Assembly (NCBI GenBank): GCA_963575745.1
Contig: CAUYUJ010009768.1
Span: 164,501-228,500, forward strand
Origin: Prorocentrum cordatum
Lineage: Eukaryota > Sar > Dinophyceae > Prorocentrales > Prorocentraceae
DNA length: 64,000 nucleotides
Direction: 5' to 3'
Every line of letters starts with the position of its first letter. The first letter of the stretch is position 1. The notes under the pieces were generated by a model. That model had not been told where the DNA came from. It was given only the letters and a program-made list of their open reading frames with translations, and searched no databases. Both the position numbers and the translations under genes were made by a program. Positions 44,941 through 55,089 of this stretch are shown piece after piece.

Positions 44941-45405
44941 GGCGGACACGGCTACGGCCATGACCACGGCGATGCTGGCAGCAACGACGACGGCTGCAAC
45001 GGCAGCCTCTCGGCCCAGCCCCCCAGGCCCCAGCGAAGTCCGTGAGACCCGGCACCTGGCCCTGGCCAGGATCATGCCGAGCCCAGGGTCGGTGCACACA
45101 TAAGACGAAGCCAGCCCTGAGATCCCGTCATTGATTTTCTGTTCACACCGGGCGCCATCGCCTGCGTTCGGGCCCAGGGCTCCGGGACCATCACAGATAG
45201 ATCCAGCTCGAAAAACGCCGCAGACTGGGCCTAGGGCTCCAATCGTGATGTTTCGCGATGTCGCATTTGTTCATCGGGGGCGGCCAAGAGGGGGGCGTCC
45301 AAGAGAAGAGGGGGGGGCGCAAATCATGGCCCGCGGCATGTGCGCGGCCAAAGGGGGGGCCAGGGACGTAATGAAATAAGAAGAGGCGCCATGAAATCTG
45401 GGGAA

Positions 45406-45429
45406 ATATCATGGCCCACGCCATGATAT
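45406..45429. repeat. Perfect hairpin ATATCATGGC-CCAC-GCCATGATAT
   Basis: A 10-base stem with a 4-base loop in otherwise featureless sequence (45000-45850). Confidence 0.75.
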
Positions 45430-45854
45430 CCACCCCCCCCCAGTCATCACCCCCCTCTTTGCCGCCCCCGAGTTAAGCGACGTTGGATGTCAGGGCCAGT
45501 GCCTATGTAAGACGAAGCTAGGACCAGGACAAAATCGGACCGGGTCAAATCGGGGATCCCGTAGGATCTGGCCGTTCTGGAGGGCGTATATCGGGCGCCG
45601 CGGCCCTTCTGAAAGCGCTGCGGGACGCTCTGAAAGCTCTGGAGCGATTTAGCCCCAGCCTGGGCCCGCCCGACTCGTCGCCGCTGTGGACGTCCTCGGC
45701 CGTCTGGCTGCGTCCGCGGCTGCGACGGCATCGTACAACCATCTGGCTGTCCGTCCGTCCGTCGGCGTCGGCGTCGGCGTCGGCAGCTACTCCTCCACGT
45801 CCGCCTCCGCCAACCCCGTCCTGATCGTCCTCCTCTCCGTGTACCCTCGTCTTT

Positions 45855-45865
45855 CAGATCATCCG

Positions 45866-45947
<82 letters not shown>

Positions 45948-45975
45948 GTCATCATCATCATCATCATCATCATCG

Positions 45976-46008
<33 letters not shown>

Positions 46009-46240
46009 CCATCATCATCATCGTCATCATCATCAGCATCAGCATCAGCACCATCATCAGCATCAACAGCGTAGTCATCCTCATCATCATCATCAGCAGC
46101 AGCATCATCATCGTCATCATCATCACCACCATCATCATCATCACCAGCATGATCATCATCAGCATCAGCATCAGCATCATCATCAGCATCATCATCATCA
46201 TCATCATCATCAGCAGCATCATCATCGGCATCATCATCAA
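45855..46240. repeat. ATC trinucleotide tract
   Basis: Nearly pure ATC from 45866 to 46020, then ATC/AGC to 46235. A TA microsatellite follows at 46331-46360 and a CTC patch at 46448-46490. Confidence 0.9.
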
Positions 46241-46331
46241 CGTTGTCCGAACCTTCTTGCTGGGACGGCCACCTCATCATCCTCACAAACCTTCCCCATC
46301 GCGTATCATTCGTTACACCCTGGAATGTACC

Positions 46332-46363
<32 letters not shown>

Positions 46364-46739
46364 GTAATGCATCACCTATCCTACATACCCCGTCACATAT
46401 TACTGACTGGAATGCTGCCGTAAGTCTACCAGAGTCCCACTCCTTCTGCTCCCCCTCCTCCTCCTCCTCCTCCTCCTCCTCCTCCTCCTCATCATGATCA
46501 TCATCATCCTTCGCTTATGCTCCTCATCCCCACTATGGCATCACAATCGCGCCCTTGATCTTCATCATCTTGGCCCTGTCCCTCCTCATCGAAACCATCT
46601 CCCCTTCGTCACCTCCCCCGCATTATCCCTCCGCATAGGGCCATGATGCTCACAACCCTCGTCATTATCCTATGTCGTCTCCTCCTCACCCCCCGCTCCT
46701 CATTCGCATCCTCCTCATCATCATCGTAACAGGCATCAT

Positions 46740-47116
46740 CGTCATCACCTTGACTTCAACGCCATCGCCAGCAACACCAACACCAACACCAACACCAACA
46801 ACAACAACAACAACAACCACAAGAACAACAAAACATCAACATCAACAGCATCAACAACAACAAAAACAACAAAAACAACAACAACAATCAGGTTCAGACT
46901 GTTCACTCTTTTCTGCTCGAGTGTCATTCCACGTGTATTTCCCAAGCCCTCGATACCCGCCCTCTTCGTTTTCGATCGTACCCCTTTTGGGGGGTATGTC
47001 TTTCTTCCCTGCAGGCCCGTGGCAAGCGGCGGGGCGGCCGCGGACCGTCGGCCTGGCCAGCGGCAGCGCTGATCGGCGGCAACCCGACCCCAAGAGGGAC
47101 AGACAAGGGACCGCCC

Positions 47117-47153
<37 letters not shown>

Positions 47154-47200
47154 CGACGACGGCGGCGGCGGCGGCGGCGACGGCGACGACGACGACGAGC
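46740..47200. repeat. CAA triplets and GAC/GGC tract
   Basis: CCAACA/CAACAA triplets (46770-46885) and GAC/GGC/GAG triplets (47118-47225), leading into the 21-bp minisatellite. The stretch between them (46890-47110) has nothing recognisable. Confidence 0.8.
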
Positions 47201-47224
47201 GAAAGCGAGAGCGAGAGCGAGAGC

Positions 47225-48115
47225 GACAGCGGGGCCACGAAGGGCAGGAAGGGGGCCACGAAGGGCGACAGCGGGGCCACGAAGGGCATGCGCATGAGGC
47301 TACGAAAGACGCGAACGAGCAGGGGCCACGAGGGGCAGACAATGCGGGGCCACAGGGCAACGAAGGGGCCACTGAGGGTACCAACGGGGCCACGTAGGAC
47401 AGCGAGGGGGCCACAAAGGGCGACAGTGGGGCCACAAAAGACATGCATATGGGGCCACGACGGGCGCGAACGAGCAGGGGCCACGAAGGGCACACGTGCA
47501 TTGGGCCGCAGAGGGCAAGGACGGGGCCACTGAGGGCAGCAACGGAGCCACGACAGGCAACGAGGGGGCCACGAAGGGCGACAGAGGGACCACGAAGAGC
47601 ATGCATATGGGGCCACGACTGGCGCGGAGGAGCGGAGGCCACAAAAAGCATACGTACATAAAACCACGAAGGGCAGCGAGGAGGCCACGAAGGGCTGCAC
47701 CAGGGGTCACGAAGGGCAGCGAGAGAGCCACGAAGGGGTGCAACGAAGCCACGAAGGGCAGCGAGGGGGCCGCGAAGGGTTGCAACGGGGCCACGAAGGG
47801 CAGCGAGGGGGCCACGAAGGGCTGCAACGGGGCTACGAAAGGCAGCGAGGGTGCCGCGAAGGGCTGCAACGGGGCCACGAAGGGCAGCAAAGGGGGCCAC
47901 AAAGGGCCGCAACGGGGCCACGAAGGGCAGCGAGGGGACCACGAAGGGCTGCAACGGGTCCACGGAAGGGGGGCGAGGGGGCCACGCAGGACTGCAACAG
48001 GGGCCACGAAGGGCAGCGAGGGGACCACGAAGGGCTGCAACAGGGCCACGAAGGGCAGCGAGGGGGCCGCGAAGGGTTGCAACGTGGCCACGAAGGGCAG
48101 CGAGATCCCGATTCC
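47225..48115 (+). repeat. 21-bp minisatellite (GGGGCCACGAAGGGC core)
   Basis: Starts of ccacgaaggg recur every 21 bases in the purest part (for example 47770, 47791, 47812, 47833). Because 21 is a multiple of three, plus and minus strands both stay open: the plus reads Ala-Thr-Lys-Gly-x-x-Gly, the minus Ala-Leu-Arg-Gly-Pro. More diverged units (caaagggcgacag, cgaacgagcagggg) precede it. Confidence 0.85.
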
Positions 48116-48189
48116 TAAGTAAGCTACAAGGGAGTCCTAAGCGTGAGCGCGGCTCCTGGGTGCCTGAGTGTCGGGAGCGCGGCGCTTGA

Positions 48190-48365
48190 GTAAGTTGCTG
48201 GGAATCCCACCAGCCCTTTGGGCGTGAGTGGTTTAGGGAGCTTTCTCTGTGCTCAACCCCCAACCCACCTTCCCCCCCTTCGGGGAGGGGTTTACCCCTC
48301 CCCCTACCCCCTCCCCCTGGACCTGGAGAGGGTGCCCCGCGGGTCGTTGGAGTGGTCTTTTTCGA
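48190..48365 (+). repeat. Dispersed repeat of about 170 bp, copy 2
   Basis: cccaccagccctttgggcgt ... cttcggggaggggtttaccc ... ctccccctggacctggagag matches the copy at 32620-32815 with moderate divergence. Confidence 0.7.
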
Positions 48366-48599
48366 CTCCTCGGAGGGCCAAAAAAACGACTACCCTCACG
48401 AGGATTCTGGCCCCGAGGGGGGGGGGGGGGGGAGTTTGGCGCCTGAACTCGTCGTTGAAGTAAAAACATTGGTTTTACGACGGTGTTGGCCCCATTTTGG
48501 CCTTCTGAAGGGGGCAGCGTTCCTCTTCCTTCTTAGCAAAACCATTGATTGTACGAAGGTTTTGGGCTGATTTCGTTCTTCTCAGGGGTCAGCGCTTAC

Positions 48600-48835
48600 T
48601 AGCGCTTCTGAGGAGGTCGCAAGAGACCCCAAGATAGCCCCAAGAGGCGCCCAGGAGGCTCCCAAGAGGCCTCCAGGAGGCACCCAAGAGGCACCCCAGA
48701 GGCCCCTAGGGAGGTCCCCTCGAGGCTCCCAAGAGGCCCCCAAGAGGCCCCAAGAGGCTCCAAGAGGCCCCCAAGACGCCCCCAAGAGGCCCCCAAGAGG
48801 CCCCCCAGACGCCCCAAGAGCTCCAAGAAGCCCCC
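48600..48835 (+). repeat. CCAAGAGGC-type minisatellite
   Basis: gcccccaagaggccccaaga and ggaggcacccaagaggcac units of about 9-12 bp. This is the last CCAAGA-family array before the gene-bearing part of the window. Confidence 0.8.
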
Positions 48836-48839
48836 ACCT

Positions 48840-49082
48840 GAAGGCCCTGCGTAGTTAGTAACAGTTAGCGGAACTTCTAATTGTTATTAACGGAGTTATA
48901 ACTAGTTAGGTTTGGCCAGTTTGAAGCTGTTTTTTTAATGTTTATGTTATGTTTTTGTATCTCATGTAGTTGGAAATTGGGGCATCATGATTGGGCGTTT
49001 CGTCGATTTGGATCTGCTCAGGGGCCTTCAGATGTGTTTTTTATCGTCCTGGGGCAAACGCGACGGTCCGCAGCGCATCATG
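48840..49082. other. AT-richer 3' flank of the transposase-like gene
   Basis: Noticeably lower GC than its surroundings (gttagtaacagttagcggaa, gtttttttaatgtttatgtt). It lies directly downstream of the minus-strand stop codon at 49083 and could hold the 3' untranslated region. No canonical poly(A) signal was identified. Confidence 0.4.
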
Positions 49083-51164
49083 TTAGCAACATCGCGATTT
49101 GTATTCTACTGGCCAAATGCACGTGATGTCGTTCTCTATTTTCCTGTAAATCACAGGAGCTTTCAGCGAGGTCAGAGGCATCAGAACAGGGTCTGTATCA
49201 TCTAAAAAGATGTGTCTGGAAAAACCTTCAGCGGCGTTCACATGCTTAGTTGCAAGCTGCTGGACAAGCACCTGCGACTCGCCATCGTCGCATTTCACGT
49301 GAAACCACACTTGCATTGCTGCATGCATCCCGCCCGACCCCAGAAGTACGATATCACCGCGCTTGATGCGGCCGAAATCTGTCATGGCTTCGATGCTGGA
49401 GACGGCTGTCTGCGTCCCAGGGCACATGCGTTTCAACGCATTCAGCAGCTTCTGTGTTGCTTTCGTTGGGTCGACTAAGCCAGGTGAAACACGCATGGTC
49501 TTTAAATCGTGCGCGTGCTGCGCAGTGAGTTGGACCATGAGAGCCTTCTCTGGCCCCTTCTTGCACATGTGGTCTTTGGCGAAACGTTTTACGTTTTTGT
49601 GCTTGCGTTCCTGGACAAAGCAACTGAGCGACCCATGTTTTTCAAACATTTCTGGCAAATGTGTTGCCATATGGTGCTTATACACCCAATAGCTTTCACC
49701 ATATGCGTCCTGATGGCACCGAAGATGTTTCACTATCGCTGACTCTATCTGCGCGGTCGTGACTGGAAGCCGCCGCGCCGCCGTGATGATTATGTCAACG
49801 GCATCTTGCAATGCCAGCATACTTGCGATCTGGGGGGCCACTTGATCCGATGAAGGATGCATGGCAATTACTTGCCGAATATACCTGCACAAAACAGGCA
49901 ACGCAGAGATCTCTTCTGAGGCACTTGCTTGGAGCTCACCAGTCTCCCATACAGTTGCGGCTGAGTGGTGTTTACTCGGCCACGTCCACTTCATGAAATA
50001 CTCATGCAACTCCATTGCATCACACAAACACTTGAACTGCGCATGCCCTAAAAGTGCTTTTACTTCTCTGTCGAATATACCAGACACAAAATAAATATGC
50101 ATCCAGTCAAAGCAAATGCATGACGCAGGGAGATATCGCAAACCTGGGTCCAGCGCTATGTGTTCGGGGTGGAAGTTCCATCCTTTGTGCTGTGTGATGG
50201 TCGTGTACTGCCCCTCTGAAAACTCCCCCCGCTGATATTTATCCCAATCGGGCCGAAGTCGTTCGCGGATCGCGATGATTGTCGCGTCATCGTTTCTGCG
50301 TATCTTTGACGCACCCAAGCACGCGTCTGTCACAAAGAAACCAGATACATCATATGTCAAATAATCAAACTTTCGATTCAAGACGTTGCGACATAACGCA
50401 CAGGGTTTGGAACCAGCGTGCCCTTTGTTCATGTGTAGTTCCCGCAATGCCTCTTCGTCCCCTATGACGCACGACAGCTTCGCGACGATCGTCGCGTGCG
50501 ACGTTGCGTCGCCGTTCTCTGACACGTCTAATGTAACACCGCTCGTCTCAAAATTGAAACCACCAGCAGAATTAAAAAAAACTTCTTTGAGGGTCATCTT
50601 GATGCACTGCCCGATGCCACCTGGGATGCTTTTTATTTTTGCGCACCGCGCAGTGCTAAGCGTGAACCACGCATCTTCGTTACCCAAGGACTCGTCGAAC
50701 TCAGCGAACGACCAGTAAACAGCATCAACCCCCCGATAATCTTTCCCCTTCGCCAGGGGGTCTCGCGGTGAAATACCATCGAAATATAAAATGATGTGCC
50801 ACGGCGACGCCAAGCTGCATGGGTGCTCCTGAAGTGAGCGGCGAAACATCTCCCTGACTGGAGCGCTAGCCTTGCAGCAGGAATACAAAAATGGCCCAGG
50901 ACAGCACACCCAGTTCTCGAAAGTTCTACCACTGACTAAAGGCGTGTCTATGCAACGCAAGACGTTCCCATATGCGTTCGACTCTTTGGCAATGATGTTT
51001 TCGTTTGCCCTGTATTGTGAGCTCCGTGAAATATTGTCGGGCAACCCATGGTCTCGCACATATTTTAGGACACCCGACAGAGCACGCTGTGACAGGTATG
51101 AGCCCCTGTGGAGCTCCACCAGCGCCTCATCCGCCTTGCGTTTCCTGGCGGCGGACGCGGCCAT
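49083..51164 (-). CDS. TNP2/KDZ-like transposase
   Basis: About 693 residues from the chosen Met at 51164; the frame stays open to 51317, but that extension is translated TGCA-rich spacer. Motifs: YFDGISPRDP with a candidate catalytic Asp near residue 129; LSCVIGDEEALRELHMNKGH followed by PCALCRN (CxxC near 255-258); CICFDWMHIYFVSGIF with D-x-M-H near 353-356; and near 540-555 HMATHLPEMFEKHG followed by ERKHKNVKRF. The order D ... GD-x-x-A-x-R-x-L ... C-x2-C ... D-x-MH-x-x-x-x-G ... H-x-x-HLP ... ER-x-H-x-x-xK is the pattern of TNP2/KDZ-type DDE transposases (EnSpm/CACTA-related). A second same-strand ORF lies just upstream. No stop or frameshift interrupts it, so it may be intact. Terminal inverted repeats were not found by eye. 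Confidence 0.65.
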   Translation of the reverse strand: MAASAARKRKADEALVELHRGSYLSQRALSGVLKYVRDHGLPDNISRSSQYRANENIIAKESNAYGNVLRCIDTPLVSGRTFENWVCCPGPFLYSCCKASAPVREMFRRSLQEHPCSLASPWHIILYFDGISPRDPLAKGKDYRGVDAVYWSFAEFDESLGNEDAWFTLSTARCAKIKSIPGGIGQCIKMTLKEVFFNSAGGFNFETSGVTLDVSENGDATSHATIVAKLSCVIGDEEALRELHMNKGHAGSKPCALCRNVLNRKFDYLTYDVSGFFVTDACLGASKIRRNDDATIIAIRERLRPDWDKYQRGEFSEGQYTTITQHKGWNFHPEHIALDPGLRYLPASCICFDWMHIYFVSGIFDREVKALLGHAQFKCLCDAMELHEYFMKWTWPSKHHSAATVWETGELQASASEEISALPVLCRYIRQVIAMHPSSDQVAPQIASMLALQDAVDIIITAARRLPVTTAQIESAIVKHLRCHQDAYGESYWVYKHHMATHLPEMFEKHGSLSCFVQERKHKNVKRFAKDHMCKKGPEKALMVQLTAQHAHDLKTMRVSPGLVDPTKATQKLLNALKRMCPGTQTAVSSIEAMTDFGRIKRGDIVLLGSGGMHAAMQVWFHVKCDDGESQVLVQQLATKHVNAAEGFSRHIFLDDTDPVLMPLTSLKAPVIYRKIENDITCIWPVEYKSRCC

Positions 51165-51480
51165 GGTTTCAGCCCAAATGGCTACAGACTCGATAACGAT
51201 GCCAATGCGCATCATAGGATGCATGCGTCGCGTTATGGTAGGGGCACGCTGCATGATGCATCTGAATGCAGCGAGGCGATAGATCACAACAGAAGTGCAC
51301 GTTGCATAACGATGCATATGGCATGATACGACGTCGCATCAGAAGGACATGTAGGTGCATAGTGATGCATACGAAGTGCGACGGTAGCTCGCGAGAGAAA
51401 GGAGTGTTGCATATTGACGCATGCGACTTGCGATGAAAAGATCGCAACAGAGTTGCGTTTTAGACATCATGGTGCAACGT
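51165..51480. promoter_or_regulatory. TGCA-rich upstream spacer of the transposase-like gene
   Basis: Dense in ATGCAT, TGCATG, GATGCA and TGCATA tetramer clusters (for example gcatgatgcatctgaatgca). It separates the two minus-strand ORFs. No defined promoter element is claimed. Confidence 0.3.
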
Positions 51481-51605
51481 CATACAAGCACGAGGGAGTT
51501 CGTCGATGTGGCGCCGCCCACCGCCGCGCTGCAGCTGCGATGCGAGCTCCCAGCCCTGCTGGTCCTCAACAACCCCCTGGTCCTCCCCCTCCCCGCGTCG
51601 AGCAC

Positions 51606-53012
51606 CTAACACTTGGCGTCGATCCACGCCAGCGCCGCGCTCCAAGCCTCAATGCGATTCATCGTCGCATTGCGGTCGAAGCGGACGCGGCGATCTGCCC
51701 TCCCCACAACGGCCCTGAACACCTTCTGTGAAGGCTTGTAGATCACGTAGCCGCACCTGTACGGCGCGTTGCACTCGCACGTCGGCGGCTTGGGCAGCAC
51801 GGCGGGCTTTGGCACGGCAGCCGCGGGTCGCCGCATGGCAGGGGGCCGCGCCTTCTTCATTGGCACAGCCCCCTCGGCGTCTTCGACGCCTGCCCCGCCC
51901 TCGGCGTCACCGACGCCTTCGCCAGCCGCGGAGGGGCGCTTCCTCGCCTTGGCGGTCTTGGCCTTCTTGGCGAGGAGCGCCCTGAGCTTCTCCTCCTCGT
52001 CGGTCAGGTCTGGCTCGGGCTCATCATCGCGCGGCTCATCGCGCGGCTCCTCGCGCGGCGGAAGCTTCGGCTCCTGCTGCGGCTCCTCGCGCGGCGGGAG
52101 CTTTGGCTTCGGGGGCTCCAGCTCCACGCGCGGCTGCGCAGGCGGCTCGGGCGGCCTGAGAGCCGCGGCCGCCGAGTTGGCGAAGAGCGCCGCGCACAGC
52201 GGTGCACCGAACAGGGCCTGCATGACTTGCAACTGCCCGCCAGCCGTAGGGTCTGGGGCTGTCATTGGGGGCGCTGCAGCTGCAGGCGAGGTCTTCGCCG
52301 CGCAACGCCTGCTCGACTTCCTCACGTAGTCTGGCGCGTCCGTCTGGATCTCCTCCAAGGCGGGCCCATCGTCCTTGTAAGCTGATTTCCACCACGGCTC
52401 AGCCGACATGTCCTCGATGCGGTCGAAGTTCCACACCGCGGCGTACCCAAGCGCGGACCAACCCTTGCACGTGATGGCCTTGGAGATGGCACCCTTCACC
52501 TCTCCGAGGAGCCTGAGCCAATCGCCCCCATGCCCCTTGCCGCTGCCCCACGCCACGAGCGCGGCCATCTTGCCCTTGGAGCTCTCGGAGAGCGTGTGGG
52601 CGCCGATCAGCTTGCACCGAGCGGCGACCAGGCGTATGCACGCCTTCTCACTCAGGTCGCCGCTCTTCAGCGATTTGATCTCGCTCGCCGTGAAGACCCT
52701 CGATGCAATGCTAATCTCTTGCCATTGCTTGGATCCGCCTGGCATTGACAACATGCCTGTCTTGGTCCCGACGCTCTGGCACAAGCGTGCGATGTTCTCT
52801 TGAGTCCAAGTGTTCAGCGAGTGCTCCCTGATTGTTTTCACCAAGGCTGTCGCCTCGTCAGTACTGATATGTGACAGGTTGTTGATCTTCATGAGGAGGC
52901 TGTCGTACTGGTGCTGGGCCACGGCTGATGGGCACAGGCCACATGCGATTTGTGTCGATACCCACTCTGACATGTGCTGCAGTTCCGCGCGGAGGTTCGG
53001 AACCGTCGTCAT
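51606..53012 (-). CDS. Hypothetical protein, possible accessory protein of the transposon
   Basis: 468 residues. The N-terminal half (to about 255) is non-repetitive with helical text (AVAQHQYDSLLMKINNLSHI, VKTIREHSLNTWTQENIARL, SEKACIRLVAARCKLIGAHT). The middle (about 275-420) is rich in Pro/Glu/Lys/Ala (EEPQQEPKLPPREEPRDEPR). The end has a Cys-containing segment (CECNAPYRCGYVIYKPSQKV) and RFDRNATMNRIEAWSAALAW. I do not recognise a family. Being on the same strand about 440 bp upstream of the transposase-like gene, it could be the second protein of a two-gene element, as EnSpm/CACTA elements encode TnpA and TnpD. That is an inference. The Met at 53012 lies in a hairpin loop; Met14 (MSEWVST) is an alternative start. 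Confidence 0.5.
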   Translation of the reverse strand: MTTVPNLRAELQHMSEWVSTQIACGLCPSAVAQHQYDSLLMKINNLSHISTDEATALVKTIREHSLNTWTQENIARLCQSVGTKTGMLSMPGGSKQWQEISIASRVFTASEIKSLKSGDLSEKACIRLVAARCKLIGAHTLSESSKGKMAALVAWGSGKGHGGDWLRLLGEVKGAISKAITCKGWSALGYAAVWNFDRIEDMSAEPWWKSAYKDDGPALEEIQTDAPDYVRKSSRRCAAKTSPAAAAPPMTAPDPTAGGQLQVMQALFGAPLCAALFANSAAAALRPPEPPAQPRVELEPPKPKLPPREEPQQEPKLPPREEPRDEPRDDEPEPDLTDEEEKLRALLAKKAKTAKARKRPSAAGEGVGDAEGGAGVEDAEGAVPMKKARPPAMRRPAAAVPKPAVLPKPPTCECNAPYRCGYVIYKPSQKVFRAVVGRADRRVRFDRNATMNRIEAWSAALAWIDAKC

Positions 53013-53032
53013 AAGACGACAGTTCCGAACCT
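52993..53032. promoter_or_regulatory. Hairpin spanning the presumed start codon
   Basis: 52993-53010 (aggttcggaaccgtcgtc) pairs with 53015-53032 (gacgacagttccgaacct), 17 of 18 bases, with a 4-base loop. On the minus strand the ATG of the 468-residue ORF lies at the loop. Whether it regulates translation or merely reflects an inverted duplication is unknown. Confidence 0.6.
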
Positions 53033-53112
53033 TCGCGCCTCGCGCCTCGCGATAGGTCGCGCCTCGCGAAAGATCGCGCCTCGCGATAGATCGCGATCGA
53101 TCGCGATCGAGC
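53033..53112. repeat. CGCGCCTCGCGA/GATCGCGATCGA short repeats
   Basis: Six or so units of gcgcctcgcga and gatcgcgatcgatcgcgatc directly upstream of the 468-residue ORF; strongly self-complementary. Confidence 0.8.
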
Positions 53113-54360
53113 CCAAATGGCTATGCGACGCGGGCCTGTGTGATCTATATTCGAAACGGGAACCCGACACCAACTGATGCCAACTTGCAATGCCCCACGC
53201 ATCGAAGATTGGTTTCGGATGGCAGTGCGAGTCTACCACCTGCAACGGGTTGCATGCATCTTGGCATACATAGAACCGACGCGTATATGGCGATGTAAGT
53301 GTTGCCGCGTCGCGTATCCCCGCCAGCCCATCCGACTCGAACGAAGAGCGCAGACCACCTGCAGTTGTTATCATCATATGTCTCATCATCATTTTCGTTA
53401 AGTGCGCGCGCGCTGATGCCGAGGGGACGGTCCAAGACATCACTCACAGAACTGGCGTTCTGGATTTAACCTCACCAGTCGGGAGCATCCCAAAGTCGCG
53501 ATCCTCCGTATCCTCCTCCTCTTCCGCCTTATCCTCCTCATCTTCCCCTCCTCATCCCCCTCCTCCTCCCCGTTGCGGCCTTGGGGCTCTATATGTGGTT
53601 CCTATTGGGGTTTTGGTGCTGCGTCATCCTACAGATATCGTGAGGCGTCGGATGATCCTTTGACGCGAAAAAGCGGAAACGCATAGCACCAATGCCATTC
53701 AGAGTGCGAAGCAGTTGTGAGGGAGCGATGGGGGGGGGGGGGGGGCACGGCTTAGTAGCGTAGTAGGATGGGCAAGAGCATCAGCACCAGCAGCAACAGG
53801 AGGACAACGACGAGGAGGGACGAAGAGGGAATGATGTGATGGGGAGGACGAGGATGGGGATGAGGATGAGGATTGGGAGGGAGGGGGGAGGAGGAGGCGG
53901 AGGAGGAAGGAGGAGGAGGAGAAGGGGGAAGATGAGGAGGGGGACGAGGCACCTGCGCTATCATGCCGACATTATCATCCCAGACTCATCTTGCATTGAT
54001 GCATGCAGGTTTTTTCTCTGACCCCTCCACCCGTCGTCCGTCGCCCCCACGCCCCTAGCGGGCATCGCGCTCGGCGCGCGCCAGCTCAGTCTCGGCCCGA
54101 ACGTGGGCCGCGCTCGCATCATCTGCGTCGAGCAGCGCGTTCATCCACGCGTCCTTGCTCTTCAAAAACGCATTGAACCTCTTCTCTGCCTATCGGGGGG
54201 GGGAGGGAGGGGGGCGATCGCACGGAGGCGGGTGGGACTGGCGACACCGATGGGGCCATTGACTAAGGGGGTGGGCTCGAGAGCCCATCCCCTCCCCCCT
54301 GGCCTCGAGGGGCCCTTGTGTTGTTGTTAGTTAACAACTCGCCTGCGTCTTCGCTGCTTT
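53113..54360. other. No gene recognised
   Basis: Contains TGCA-rich stretches (53170-53300), CTC patches (53508-53570), a 15-base G run (53731-53745) and a GGAGGA purine tract (53870-53950). Short frames lack recognisable motifs. Confidence 0.45.
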
Positions 54361-54368
54361 GGCATGCT

Positions 54369-54476
54369 TCATGCCGCCTTGGCAGTCTTCACTGACCGCT
54401 GGCGTTCCTGCTTTTCATCCTGCAGCTCAAAGCGCACCTGCGCTTCCATCGCGATCGTCTTCGCTGATTTTCCCAT
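54369..54476 (-). CDS. Very small ORF, charged C-terminus
   Basis: From Met at 54476: MGKSAKTIAMEAQVRFELQD followed by a Lys/Gln/Arg-rich end. About 35 residues, with no family. Reported because its composition is protein-like rather than repeat-derived; it may be the end of a larger split gene. Low certainty. Confidence 0.15.
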   Translation of the reverse strand: MGKSAKTIAMEAQVRFELQDEKQERQRSVKTAKAA

Positions 54477-54675
54477 GGACACGTGAACCACAAATGGGGG
54501 CGCGTAAGCCACGCGTGAACTGGTTCGCAAAGGTGGGCGAATGAACCACAAATGCTGCTGACGGTTTGCCAAACGTTCAGCCCCGCCATCGTTGGCGACA
54601 TGTAGTAAGCTGGGGGGGGGGGGGGCGCGAGAGGTGTGTCTTGGGGGTGGACATGCAACATGCCCGATGTCGATG

Positions 54676-54716
<41 letters not shown>

Positions 54717-54729
54717 GGGGGGGGGGGGT
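54676..54729. repeat. TG dinucleotide microsatellite followed by a G run
   Basis: About 18 GT units directly followed by about 15 G (the last part to 54728). Another G run sits at 54611-54625. Confidence 0.95.
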
Positions 54730-54879
54730 ATGAGTAGGGCAGTGATGTGTGGTCACATGGTTGGCACTCATGCCATGCGACCGCGTCGCAGACTACATGC
54801 GTTTTCACGCAGCCGAGTTGGTTGAGGGCTGAGAGAACGCAGCTTGTAAGCTGCGGCGCGCGCGCGTGTGTACGCGACT

Positions 54880-55089
54880 ATGCCTGCCATGTCAGCCGAC
54901 TTGAAGGCGCTGCGTGCCAAGCACCGCAAGGAGGACACGGAGCACTTCAATGAAAGGTTGGATACCCTGATCAGGCACAAGCAGCATTGCCAGAAGATGT
55001 CCAAAACGGCGGACCGCAAGGCAGCCAGTATCTCATGCATGACATGTTGCAAGTGGTTGCAATCCATTCACGTCGAAATTACTTGCTGA
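54880..55089 (+). CDS. Small hypothetical protein with a charged helix
   Basis: About 69 residues from MPAMSADLKALRAKHRKEDT. The first 50 residues are charged and probably helical (EHFNERLDTLIRHKQHCQKM), the end is Cys-rich (SCMTCCKWLQ). It lies in a TGCA-rich neighbourhood, on the same strand as the next small ORF. No family recognised. The start could also be at 54868 or 54889. It may be one exon of a longer gene. Confidence 0.3.
   Translation: MPAMSADLKALRAKHRKEDTEHFNERLDTLIRHKQHCQKMSKTADRKAASISCMTCCKWLQSIHVEITC

Noticed and set aside
46851-48263. Minus-strand frame of about 470 residues with ALRGPLAALRGP repeats
   Set aside because: Translation of the 21-bp minisatellite; the opposite strand is equally open.
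49083-53012. CACTA-type terminal inverted repeats around the transposase-like pair
   Set aside because: No matching CACTA/TAGTG ends were found by eye near 48.8-49.1 or 53.1-53.8 kb, so no element boundaries are annotated.
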